In this document: positions 7,623 through 15,149 of the stretch, in pieces
How positions within the stretch are numbered: position 1 is the first letter of the stretch
Layout: the number at the start of each line of letters is the position of its first letter
Assembly: GCA_021781455.1 (NCBI GenBank)
Contig: JAJXWV010000052.1
Span: forward strand, 1 to 57,512
Length of the DNA stretch: 57,512 bases
Origin: Acidobacteriota bacterium
GTDB lineage: Bacteria > Acidobacteriota > Thermoanaerobaculia > Gp7-AA8
Direction of reading: 5' to 3'
Translations under genes and position numbers: made by a program
The notes under the pieces: generated by a model
What the model saw: only the letters and a program-made list of their open reading frames with translations
Databases searched by the model: none
What the model was told of the DNA's origin: nothing

Positions 7623-9896
7623 ATGAATAGACGCCTTTCGATTGCCCTCGCGCTGAGCCTCGTCGTTATCTCGTGCTCGACGCAGCCGGCACCGAAGCCG
7701 GCACCACAGCCCGCAGCTGCGCCAGTCGCCGCGCCCGCTCCGCCTCCACCGCCGGCCCCTGAGCCTCCGCCGCCTCCACCACCTCCACCACCCATGCGCC
7801 AGAATCCGCTTTTCACAGCCAGCACTCTCCTGTACCAGGCTCCACCCTTCAACGAGATCCGGGACACCGACTACCAGCCGGCCATCGAAGAGGGGATGAA
7901 GCAGCAGCGCGCCGAGATCGATGCCATCGCCAGCAACACCGCGCCGCCGACCTTCGACAACACCATCGTGGCGATGGAGAAGAGCGGACAGCTGCTGACC
8001 CGCGCCGCGAAGATCTTCTTCAACCTCACCCAATCGAACACGAACGACCTCTTCCAGAAGGTCGAGGCCGAGGAGGCGCCGAAGCTCGCCGCGCACCAGG
8101 ACGCGATCTACATGGATCCGAAGCTGTTCGCACGCGTCAAGACCATCTACGACGCGCGCAGCTCCTCGAACCTCGATCCGGAACAGAAGTTCCTGGTGGA
8201 GCGGTACTACCGCAACTTCGTCCGCGCCGGCGCCCAGCTGAACGACGCCGACAAGGCGAAGCTGGCCGCCCTCAACCAGGAAGAATCGAAGCTCACCACC
8301 GATTACCGCGCGCATGTCCTGGCTGAGACCAACGCCGGGGCCGTGGTGGTCGACGACAAGGCAGAGCTGGCCGGCCTCAGCGAGTCCGACCTCGCCGCCG
8401 CCGCGCAGAAGGCGAAGGACCGCAACCTCCCCGGCAAGTACGTGATCACGCTGCAGAACACGACCCAGCAGCCGGCGCTGTCGACCCTGCAGAACCGCGC
8501 CCTGCGCACGAAGATCTTCACCAACTCCGTGGAGCGCGGCAATCACGGCGGCCCGAACGACAACAAGGCCCTCGTGGAGCGCCTGGCCCAGCTCCGCGCC
8601 GAAAAAGCCAAGCTCCTCGGGTTCCCGACCTACGCCGCCTACAGCCTCGACGACCAGATGGCGAAGACCCCGGCCAACGCCATCAAGCTGATGACCGGCA
8701 TCGTGCCGGCGTCCACCAGGCGCGCCCGCGAGGAAGCGGCGAAGATGCAGCGCATCATCAATAAGGAAAAGGGCGGGTTCAAGCTCGGCCCGCAGGACTG
8801 GGAGTTCTACGCCGAGAAGGTCCGCAAGGCCGAGTACGCGATGGACGAGTCGCAGGTCAAGCCGTACTTCCTGCTCGACAACGTCCTCCAGAACGGCGTC
8901 TTCTACGCCGCGAACAAGCTCTACGGCCTCACGTTCAAGGAGCGCCACGACATTCCCGTGTACAACCCCGATGTCCGCGTCTTCGAAGTGTTCGACGCCG
9001 ACGGCAAGTCGCTCGCCCTCTACTACGGCGACTACTTCTCCCGCTCGAACAAGAGTGGCGGCGCCTGGATGGATTCCTTCGTCGACCAGAGCGGCCTGAT
9101 GGGAACGAAGCCCGTCGTCTTCAACGTCGAGAACTTCACCAAGCCGGCCCCCGGCCAACCGGCGCTGCTCAGCTTCGACGACGTCACGACGATGTTCCAC
9201 GAGTTCGGCCATGCCCTGCACGGCATGTTCTCGAACGTCCGCTACCCGACCCTGGCGGGGACCAACGTCCCGCGCGACTTCGTCGAGTTCCCCTCGCAGT
9301 TCAACGAGCACTGGGCCCTCGACCCCGTGGTCTTCGCCAATTACGCGAAGCACTACCAGACCGGCGCGCCGATGCCGAAGGAGCTCGTGGCCAAGATCAA
9401 GAAGGCGCGTACTTTCAACCAGGGCTACGCGCTGACCGAGTATCTGGCCGCGGCGCTGCTGGACATGTCGTGGCACACGCTGGCGCCCGGATCGCCGCTG
9501 CAGCCGGTCAACACCTTCGAGCCGGCGGCGCTGAAGAAGTACCACGTCGCCATGACCGAGGTGCCGCCGCGCTACCACACCACGTACTTCTCGCACATCT
9601 GGGGCGGCGGCTACGCGGCGGGTTACTACGCCTATCTCTGGGCCGAGGTGCTGGACCACGACGCGTACTACTGGTTCCGGGCGCACGGCGGGATGACGCG
9701 CGCCAACGGGCAGCGCTTCCGCGACATGGTTCTGTCGCGTGGCGGAACGGAAGACGCGGCGGCGATGTACCGCGCCTTCAGCGGACACGACCCGCGCGTC
9801 GAGCCGCTGCTGATCGAGCGCGGCCTGAAGCAGGCGCCGACGCAGCCTACGGCGGCGAAGGACAGCAAAGCGCCGAGCACGACGCCGAAGAAGTAG
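7623..9896 (+). CDS. M3 family metallopeptidase, lipoprotein (Dcp/oligopeptidase type)
   Basis: A 757-aa peptidase of the thimet oligopeptidase / peptidyl-dipeptidase family. The N-terminus is a lipoprotein signal (SLVVIS then Cys) followed by a Pro/Ala-rich spacer (~25-57) that would hold the enzyme away from the membrane. The zinc site is H526-E-F-G-H530 with E555 as third ligand. GGAAGG lies 7 bases before the ATG at 7623. It is clearly paralogous to the gene at 15150, sharing long identical stretches around the active site. A terminator follows, and a peptide transporter gene comes next. Confidence 0.95.
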   Translation: MNRRLSIALALSLVVISCSTQPAPKPAPQPAAAPVAAPAPPPPPAPEPPPPPPPPPPMRQNPLFTASTLLYQAPPFNEIRDTDYQPAIEEGMKQQRAEIDAIASNTAPPTFDNTIVAMEKSGQLLTRAAKIFFNLTQSNTNDLFQKVEAEEAPKLAAHQDAIYMDPKLFARVKTIYDARSSSNLDPEQKFLVERYYRNFVRAGAQLNDADKAKLAALNQEESKLTTDYRAHVLAETNAGAVVVDDKAELAGLSESDLAAAAQKAKDRNLPGKYVITLQNTTQQPALSTLQNRALRTKIFTNSVERGNHGGPNDNKALVERLAQLRAEKAKLLGFPTYAAYSLDDQMAKTPANAIKLMTGIVPASTRRAREEAAKMQRIINKEKGGFKLGPQDWEFYAEKVRKAEYAMDESQVKPYFLLDNVLQNGVFYAANKLYGLTFKERHDIPVYNPDVRVFEVFDADGKSLALYYGDYFSRSNKSGGAWMDSFVDQSGLMGTKPVVFNVENFTKPAPGQPALLSFDDVTTMFHEFGHALHGMFSNVRYPTLAGTNVPRDFVEFPSQFNEHWALDPVVFANYAKHYQTGAPMPKELVAKIKKARTFNQGYALTEYLAAALLDMSWHTLAPGSPLQPVNTFEPAALKKYHVAMTEVPPRYHTTYFSHIWGGGYAAGYYAYLWAEVLDHDAYYWFRAHGGMTRANGQRFRDMVLSRGGTEDAAAMYRAFSGHDPRVEPLLIERGLKQAPTQPTAAKDSKAPSTTPKK

Positions 9897-9919
9897 ATCC
9901 CGGATCAACGATCCATGCG

Positions 9920-9955
9920 AATGCGGCGGGCCAAGTGCCCGCCGCATTGGTTTTC
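9920..9955 (+). terminator. Rho-independent terminator after the first M3 peptidase
   Basis: AATGCGGCGGGC (9920-9931) pairs perfectly with GCCCGCCGCATT (9937-9948) across a 5-nt loop, followed by GGTTTTCC. It lies 24 bp past the stop codon. Confidence 0.85.
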
Positions 9956-9958
9956 CAG

Positions 9959-10030
9959 GTAGGGACGCGCAGCAGCGCGTCCGCAACCCAGGCCGACGAG
10001 AGCTGCGGACGCGCTGCTGCGCGTCCCTAC
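9959..10030. repeat. GTAGGGACGCGC palindromic element, copy 1
   Basis: A 25-nt arm starting GTAGGGACGCGCAGCAGCGC and its reverse complement lie head to head around a ~20-nt centre. Each arm is itself palindromic (GCGCAGCAGCGC). Other copies are at 32518-32600 and 38405-38487. It sits between the terminator and the transporter gene. Confidence 0.9.
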
Positions 10031-10121
10031 ACAACCCCTCGTGTGCGCCTTCGCACAACGCCGTTCCTCCCCACCGCCTATCCTCCGCAGAACTTCGTCC
10101 CGTCCAGCGAAAGGAAGCGAT

Positions 10122-11696
10122 ATGACGGTCTCCACCGCTCCTCCTCATGCAGCCGCGCTCCCGGCCGAGCGCGTCGGAGCGCCGCCGGCGACCGAAAAGC
10201 ATCCCGGCGGTCTCTACGTCCTGTTCGGCACCGAGATGTGGGAGCGCTTCGGCTTCTACACGATGCTGGCCATGCTCACTCTCTACATGCGCGACGCCGG
10301 CGAAGGCTTCGGATGGTCGACTGCGCACGCCACCGGCGTCTACTCGTGGTACCAGGCCTGCGTCTACGCCTCGCCCCTGATCGGGGGCTGGCTGGCCGAC
10401 CGCTTCCTCGGCTACCGCAACGCCATCACCGTCGGCGGCCTGTTCTTCCTGGCCGGCTACCTGATGCTCTCCGTGCCGAAGAACGTGCCCGTCTTCTTCC
10501 TCTCGCTGGCGCTGCTCGTCATCGGCAACGGGTTCTTCAAGCCCAACGTCTCGTCGATGGTCGGCAACCTGTACAAGGAAGGAAGCCACCTCAAGGACCG
10601 CGCCTACCTGATCTTCTACATGGGCATCAACATCGGCGCATTTCTGGCGCCGATCTGCGCCGAATTCGTGCGGGGGCGCTTCGGCTTCAACCGCGCGTTC
10701 TCGGTCGCGGGATTCGGGATGCTGATCTGCCTGGCGATCTTCTGGGGATTCCGTCGTGCCACCGCGGGCGCAAACCGTCCGCGGGCCAAAGAGGAGACGC
10801 CGAACGCGGCCAGCGCGGCCATGGAAGCGATTCCGGAGTGGAAGCGCATCTTCGCGCTGATCGTGATCTTCCTGATCGTGATCGTCTTCTGGATGATCTT
10901 TCACCAGAACGGCAGCACCCTCACCTTCTGGGCGAACGACAACACCAACTGGAACGTCACCGGGATCATCTCCAACGCCATCAATCCGTTCTGGATCATC
11001 ACCCTGTCGTTGCCGCTGGCGTGGTTCTGGGGGTTCCTCGACCGGCGCGGACTGGAGCCCTCCACTCCGACGAAGATCGCCATCGGCATGCTGCTGACGG
11101 GCGTGTCTCTGCTGATCCTCTATTTCGCCGCGATCAGCGGCGGATACACGAAGCCCTCGGCACGTGTGGTGAAAGCTGCCGGTGCGCCTAATAGCTACTA
11201 CGTCGCCCTCCCGGACGCGTTGCGCGCGAACCTCGGTGTCCAGGCACCGGCCACGAAGGTGGACGTGCCGGTCAGGGGGAACGGCGGAACGCGCAGCGTC
11301 GAAGTGTGGGCGGCCAGCGCCGACGTCCCCCTGCGCGAAGGCGACCTCGTCGGCGTGTCGTCGCCGAACGGGCAATTGCAGCTGGAGGCTCTTCGGAAAG
11401 TCTCGCCGTTCTGGCTGATCCTCGCCTATTTCGTCATTTCGTTAGGCGAGCTGATGCTCAGCCCGATGGGACTGTCGCTGGTGTCCAAGGTCGCCCCGCC
11501 GCGCATGCGAGGCCTGATGATGGGCGGCTGGTTCCTGGCCACAGCCATCGGCAACAAGCTCACCGCGATCGGCGCGTTCTGGGACATCTGGAGCCACGCC
11601 CGCTTCTTCCTCACGCTCTCGATGATGGCCTTAGCCATGGCCGTGGTCCTGATCCTGATCCTGCGGCCGCTGAAGAAGGCCATGCCGGGCGTGTAG
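10122..11696 (+). CDS. POT/PTR2 family proton-coupled peptide transporter
   Basis: A 524-aa integral membrane protein that imports di- and tripeptides with protons. The family signature ExxERFxYY appears as EMWERFGFYTM at ~37-47 in TM1 and the PTR2 motif as FYMGINIGAFLAP. About 12 or more hydrophobic segments are visible. An insert of about 75 residues before the last membrane helices (VVKAAGAPNSYYVALPDA onward) looks like an extra soluble domain, seen in some bacterial POTs. AAGGAAG precedes the ATG at 10122. Its place beside two peptidases suggests uptake of their products. Confidence 0.93.
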   Translation: MTVSTAPPHAAALPAERVGAPPATEKHPGGLYVLFGTEMWERFGFYTMLAMLTLYMRDAGEGFGWSTAHATGVYSWYQACVYASPLIGGWLADRFLGYRNAITVGGLFFLAGYLMLSVPKNVPVFFLSLALLVIGNGFFKPNVSSMVGNLYKEGSHLKDRAYLIFYMGINIGAFLAPICAEFVRGRFGFNRAFSVAGFGMLICLAIFWGFRRATAGANRPRAKEETPNAASAAMEAIPEWKRIFALIVIFLIVIVFWMIFHQNGSTLTFWANDNTNWNVTGIISNAINPFWIITLSLPLAWFWGFLDRRGLEPSTPTKIAIGMLLTGVSLLILYFAAISGGYTKPSARVVKAAGAPNSYYVALPDALRANLGVQAPATKVDVPVRGNGGTRSVEVWAASADVPLREGDLVGVSSPNGQLQLEALRKVSPFWLILAYFVISLGELMLSPMGLSLVSKVAPPRMRGLMMGGWFLATAIGNKLTAIGAFWDIWSHARFFLTLSMMALAMAVVLILILRPLKKAMPGV

Positions 11697-11741
11697 CGGC
11701 GGGAGGACGTCACCACAGAGAGCACAGCGCAAACTCGCTCC

Positions 11742-12010
11742 GCTCGCCCGCAACCGAAATGCTGTCGGACGCTACGCGCCCTCAATCATTTAATACGGTC
11801 CCGATTCGGCGGCCTGACGGCCGCCCCTAAAGGATGTCGCCGGCTTCGCCGGCTCTGACCGTGGCCGACTCTTCGGTCATGGCAAGAACAGGCGGCGTAG
11901 CCGCCGAAACAATTTAGCGGCGGCCGTCAGGCCGCCGAACTCGCGTTGTTCCATCAGTGTTGATGGGCGCGTAGCGCCCGACAGAATCTCTTCGCGGCGC
12001 GAAAAATTTG
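11742..12010. repeat. Long modular repeat, copy 2 (inverted relative to copy 1)
   Basis: The reverse complement of this block matches 4481-4748 with only a handful of differences over ~268 bp. The two copies face each other around the M1-M3-POT genes. The 11697-12077 stretch contains no gene; CACAGAG/CTCTGTGGTGA words lie on both sides (11711-11730 and 12045-12070). Confidence 0.9.
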
Positions 12011-12077
12011 AAGATTATTCTAGTAGCACAGAGGAGGGCGTGATCTCGGTGTCCTCTGTGCCTCTGTGGTGAATCGT

Positions 12078-13712
12078 TCAATCCACCTCGCTGGCTTTCC
12101 GCATCTGCCACAACAGGTGGCTCAGGTAGTCCCGCCGCGACTCGCCGGTGGTCACGATCAGCAGCTTGGTGATCTTCAGCTCCAGCGGATCGGTGAACAG
12201 CAGGATCAGCATCTCGCGGATGAAGCTCGTGCTCAGGGTGATGTCGTTGTCGGTGCCGACGCCGAGGCGCAGGCCTTTCTTCTCCCACCAGGAAAACGGA
12301 TGGTCGCTGTAATCGGCCAGCTCGCCGGTCAGTTTCTTGTTCGACGACGGCAGCGAGACCAGGGTCAGGCGCTTGTCGATCATGCGATTGAGGACGTCGT
12401 GCTGGTAGTGCTCGACCTCGCGCGCGTGGTGGAACTTGGTCTTCGTCGCCAGGATGGCCTCGCGGTCCGACAGCGGATCGCCGCGCAGGAGCTTTTCCCG
12501 GATCGGCTCGCGGCCGCTCCAGTCCATGTCCATCAGCTCGGAATGCGCGCGCGTTCCCGCGACCACTGTCTCACCGCGCGCGTTTCCCCGAAGGACCTTC
12601 TGCAGGATGCTGTGGAAGTAGTAGTTCGGGTTGATCCCCATCGACAGGCCGTGCTCGATGGCGTCGACGTGCCAGATGTTCATGGCGTTGTCGACGGCCT
12701 GAATGCCCTGGCGGAGCGTGTTCCAGGTCTCGCCGTGATGGCTGCGCGTCCGGAATCCGTAGGCCTGCAGCTTGCGCATTCCCACCCGCATCTCCTGGAA
12801 GTGCACCTTGCGGTAGAAGCCCCGCTCGTTTCCGACCGTGTCCACTTCGGTGACCACGTCCGCGAGCTCGGGGAAGCGCTTCAGGAGATCGATGATCTGC
12901 CGCACCTGGTCGTCGAAGCTGGCCCGCTTCGACGGATAGCGCGAGGCATCGTAGAAGCCAGGCTCCTTGCGGAAGCTGGGCGAAAGCACGAAACGGAATT
13001 TCGGCACCTCGGCCTGGAACGCCCGGAAACCCTCGTAAAGCCCGAGCATCACGTCCTCGGGCGTCAGGTCCGCAATGCCGGGAATCTGTTCCGCGGCGTC
13101 GGTGGTCTCGCGGAAGAGCGTGAACTTCAATCGGATGGAGCCGACGTTCGAGGTGCGATACAGACGGCTGGCGATGTGATGCGCTGCCTGGCGATGCGCT
13201 TCACGGCTGGTGAGGATCAGCTTCGGCAGGTAGAGGATCTGGAGATAACGGTCGAAGCGGTCATCCTCGCCGAGGCGGATCAGCCGGTCGACGTCGCTCG
13301 CACTGCGGATCGGCAGCGCTTCGGGCCCGTACACCTCGGCGATCTTCTTTTCGTACAGCGCGCGGTCCGGCCCTTCGAGCAGGCGCTGCAGACGCGGAAA
13401 GACGAATTCGGCGTCGAGCGATCCGCTGAGGTGGATGTGCTCGTCGTGGAAGGGAATCGGGAAGGCCCGGAAGAACTCGGCGAAGGCTTTGGCGACCGGA
13501 TGCTCGAAGAGAGTTTCGATCGGCGTCTGTTTGAGCCGGAACTCGCCGAGCAGGTCGTGGAACTGGTGAAGGAGGCGCGCCAGATCGGGATCGCGAGCCA
13601 TCAGCGGGGCCTGCTCGGCAAGGGCGATCGTGTCTTCGAGCGTCAGCCCGCTCGTTTCGCTGATCAGCTGTGTGAAGAAGCGCGTCAGGCGCGCAACGGG
13701 CGTTGTGTGCAT
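12078..13712 (-). CDS. Adenosine/AMP deaminase superfamily hydrolase, divergent
   Basis: A 544-aa metal-dependent hydrolase with the core motifs of the adenosine deaminase superfamily: H92-I-H94 in EHIHLSGSL, the HGE-type catalytic motif at H326-G-E328, EHG with H354, LPSSNKKL, and a late TDND where adenosine deaminases have TDDP. It is longer than a standard deaminase (~340 aa) because of a ~90-residue N-terminal helical extension and insertions. The family is clear but the substrate is not, and the altered TDND motif argues against assuming adenosine. No strong ribosome site is visible at the chosen ATG. Confidence 0.75.
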   Translation of the reverse strand: MHTTPVARLTRFFTQLISETSGLTLEDTIALAEQAPLMARDPDLARLLHQFHDLLGEFRLKQTPIETLFEHPVAKAFAEFFRAFPIPFHDEHIHLSGSLDAEFVFPRLQRLLEGPDRALYEKKIAEVYGPEALPIRSASDVDRLIRLGEDDRFDRYLQILYLPKLILTSREAHRQAAHHIASRLYRTSNVGSIRLKFTLFRETTDAAEQIPGIADLTPEDVMLGLYEGFRAFQAEVPKFRFVLSPSFRKEPGFYDASRYPSKRASFDDQVRQIIDLLKRFPELADVVTEVDTVGNERGFYRKVHFQEMRVGMRKLQAYGFRTRSHHGETWNTLRQGIQAVDNAMNIWHVDAIEHGLSMGINPNYYFHSILQKVLRGNARGETVVAGTRAHSELMDMDWSGREPIREKLLRGDPLSDREAILATKTKFHHAREVEHYQHDVLNRMIDKRLTLVSLPSSNKKLTGELADYSDHPFSWWEKKGLRLGVGTDNDITLSTSFIREMLILLFTDPLELKITKLLIVTTGESRRDYLSHLLWQMRKASEVD

Positions 13713-13740
13713 TGGTGGTGATCGTATCGCGGCTGCCCAT

Positions 13741-13962
13741 CATTCTGAGCCGGCGGAGCCGCTGGATCCCGTCACTCTGATCCGGCGGAGCCACCCCCCG
13801 TCACTCTGAGCCGGCGAAGCCGCGGGTGGCTGGGTGGGTGCGCGGCGTAGCGCGGCGAAGAGTCTCAAACCTGCCCATCGTCCCGGCAAGAGACTCTTCG
13901 CCGCGCTCCACCGCTCCCGCCCATCCACCGCCCCCGCGGTTACGCCGGCTCAGAGTGACGGG
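13741..13962. repeat. CACTCTGAGCCGGCG element, copy with triple left end
   Basis: The left end has three tandem units of the type GTCACTCTGAGCCGGCG. The middle has GCGGCGAAGAGTCTC facing GAGACTCTTCGCCGC, and the right end is CGCCGGCTCAGAGTGACGG, so the whole block can fold on itself. The right end overlaps the last codons of the XRE gene and supplies its stop. Confidence 0.9.
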
Positions 13963-14249
13963 GGTGGAGGCGTCGTCTTCAGCGCCTCTTCCAGTTCGCG
14001 CACGATCTTGGCCGGATCGGCATCCATCGCCTCGGCGATCCGGATCAGCTCGATCACGTCCAGCCTACGCGTGCCGTTCTCGATCTTCGACAGATACGAC
14101 GCCGGCAGGCCGAGCCGCGCGGCAACCTCGGACTGTTTCAGGCCGGCCCGCTCGCGCGCAGCCACGAGCACGCGGCCGAGGACCAGGAGCTCGTTCGAGA
14201 GCTTCGCCTTCGTGGAGACGCGGTCGGCACCGCCGTGACGGGAGGGCAT
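13950..14249 (-). CDS. XRE-family helix-turn-helix regulator
   Basis: A 99-aa DNA-binding protein. The helix-turn-helix lies at ~28-65 (RAGLKQSEVAARLGLPASYL, SKIENGTRRLD), a textbook Cro/CI-type domain. The C-terminus (PPPPSL then stop) is encoded by the end of the intergenic repeat, so the original tail may have been replaced. The target is unknown. It lies downstream of the acidic protein at 14343 on the same strand, separated by a perfect 31-bp inverted repeat. Confidence 0.88.
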   Translation of the reverse strand: MPSRHGGADRVSTKAKLSNELLVLGRVLVAARERAGLKQSEVAARLGLPASYLSKIENGTRRLDVIELIRIAEAMDADPAKIVRELEEALKTTPPPPSL

Positions 14250-14261
14250 GGGTTTACCGAT

Positions 14262-14340
14262 TTAGGATTTGAGATTGATGATTGATGAACCGCAGACGCG
14301 ACCCGGCTTCGGTTCATCAATCATCAATCTCAAATCCTAA
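14262..14340. repeat. Perfect 31-bp inverted repeat, ATCAATCATCAATCT family
   Basis: The arms 14262-14292 and 14310-14340 are perfectly complementary with a 17-nt loop. Each arm contains the tandem word ATTGATG. It begins 3 bp from the stop of the 14343 gene and would form a strong hairpin, probably a terminator or a barrier before the XRE gene. Relatives are at 54835-54905 and 55691-55746. Confidence 0.9.
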
Positions 14341-14342
14341 GT

Positions 14343-14816
14343 TCAACCGTTTCCGTAGTTGAGCAGCAGCAGCAATTCCAGTGTGCGCATGTCGGGCGAA
14401 TCGGTGGAGATGACGCGGTATTCGCCTTCGTGCTCCCCGAGCTTCTTCAGCCGCTCGAGATCCTGCCGGCTGAGCCCCTCAGCGCGAGCGAACGGTCGCC
14501 ACTCGGGCGGTACTTCCAGCTCGATCTCGCTCTCGCTCAGCGCCGGCTCGCCGGCGCAGTTGACGTGCTCGCATCCGAACTGCTCTCCACATTCGGCGCA
14601 CGGCGGGGGATCGTTGAAATCCTGGAGCTCCTGCTCAGTCAGAAGCCGGATCGTCCCGCTCCTGCGGTCGCGGACGTAGTGCAGGCCGCTCTCGCTCGTG
14701 GAGAGATGCTCGAAGCGCTGGTAGGGCGCGTGTTCCGTCGCCGCGGAATCGGCGGCCTCTTTCGTCTCGGCGGTGTCACTCGTGATGACGCTGTCACCGC
14801 TGGGTTGCGTTGCCAT
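14343..14816 (-). CDS. Acidic hypothetical protein with Cys cluster
   Basis: A 157-aa, strongly acidic protein that I do not recognise. The middle holds a possible zinc site CAECGEQFGCEHVNC (~97-111). Around it are an HYVRDRRSGTIRLLTEQEL segment and a C-terminal part (EVPPEWRPFARAEGLSRQDL, then a helix). The N-terminal ~35 residues are low-complexity. AAGGATC precedes the ATG. The next gene on this strand is the XRE regulator. Confidence 0.7.
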   Translation of the reverse strand: MATQPSGDSVITSDTAETKEAADSAATEHAPYQRFEHLSTSESGLHYVRDRRSGTIRLLTEQELQDFNDPPPCAECGEQFGCEHVNCAGEPALSESEIELEVPPEWRPFARAEGLSRQDLERLKKLGEHEGEYRVISTDSPDMRTLELLLLLNYGNG

Positions 14817-14920
14817 TGGGGGATCCTTCGACCCGAATCTGAGCGGCGAGCATATGGAAAAACCGCCGGCGCGTCACGTCTGTGTTCTCTGGGCCTTTGT
14901 GCCCGTCGAGCCCGGGTTAC

Positions 14921-15007
14921 GCGGTTGCGCAGTTCCGCGGTCGCCCTCTCCGCCGTTCGCACTCGACGGCTCGACTCGGAACCGCGGAACCGCAGAACCG
15001 CGCAACC
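14921..15007. repeat. Inverted arms of GGTTGCGC / GCGCAACC words
   Basis: GCGGTTGCGCAGTTCCGCGG on the left faces ACCGCGGAACCGCAGAACCG plus CGCAACC on the right, around a ~40-nt centre. The same word recurs as a tandem array at 25330-25416. It fills much of the gene-free 14817-15149 space between divergent genes; beyond it I see only a probable promoter zone before 15150. Confidence 0.75.
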
Positions 15008-15149
15008 AGATCCATCGTCGACCGTGATTGATTCATCGTCCTTCTACTGTGATCCCCTCCCCACTCCTTGCGGCCACGGCTGGCGTATGCTGCGCCGTCG
15101 TCAATCGTCCCAATCTCAAGTCTCAAAACCTCGTTCAGAAGGAACACCT

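Noticed and set aside
7473-11375. An open frame of about 1300 codons on the minus strand opposite the M3 peptidase and the peptide transporter
   Set aside because: It is low-complexity (Arg, Glu, Val, Gly-rich), has no domain, and the plus strand here encodes two clear families. Long antisense frames are expected at this GC content.
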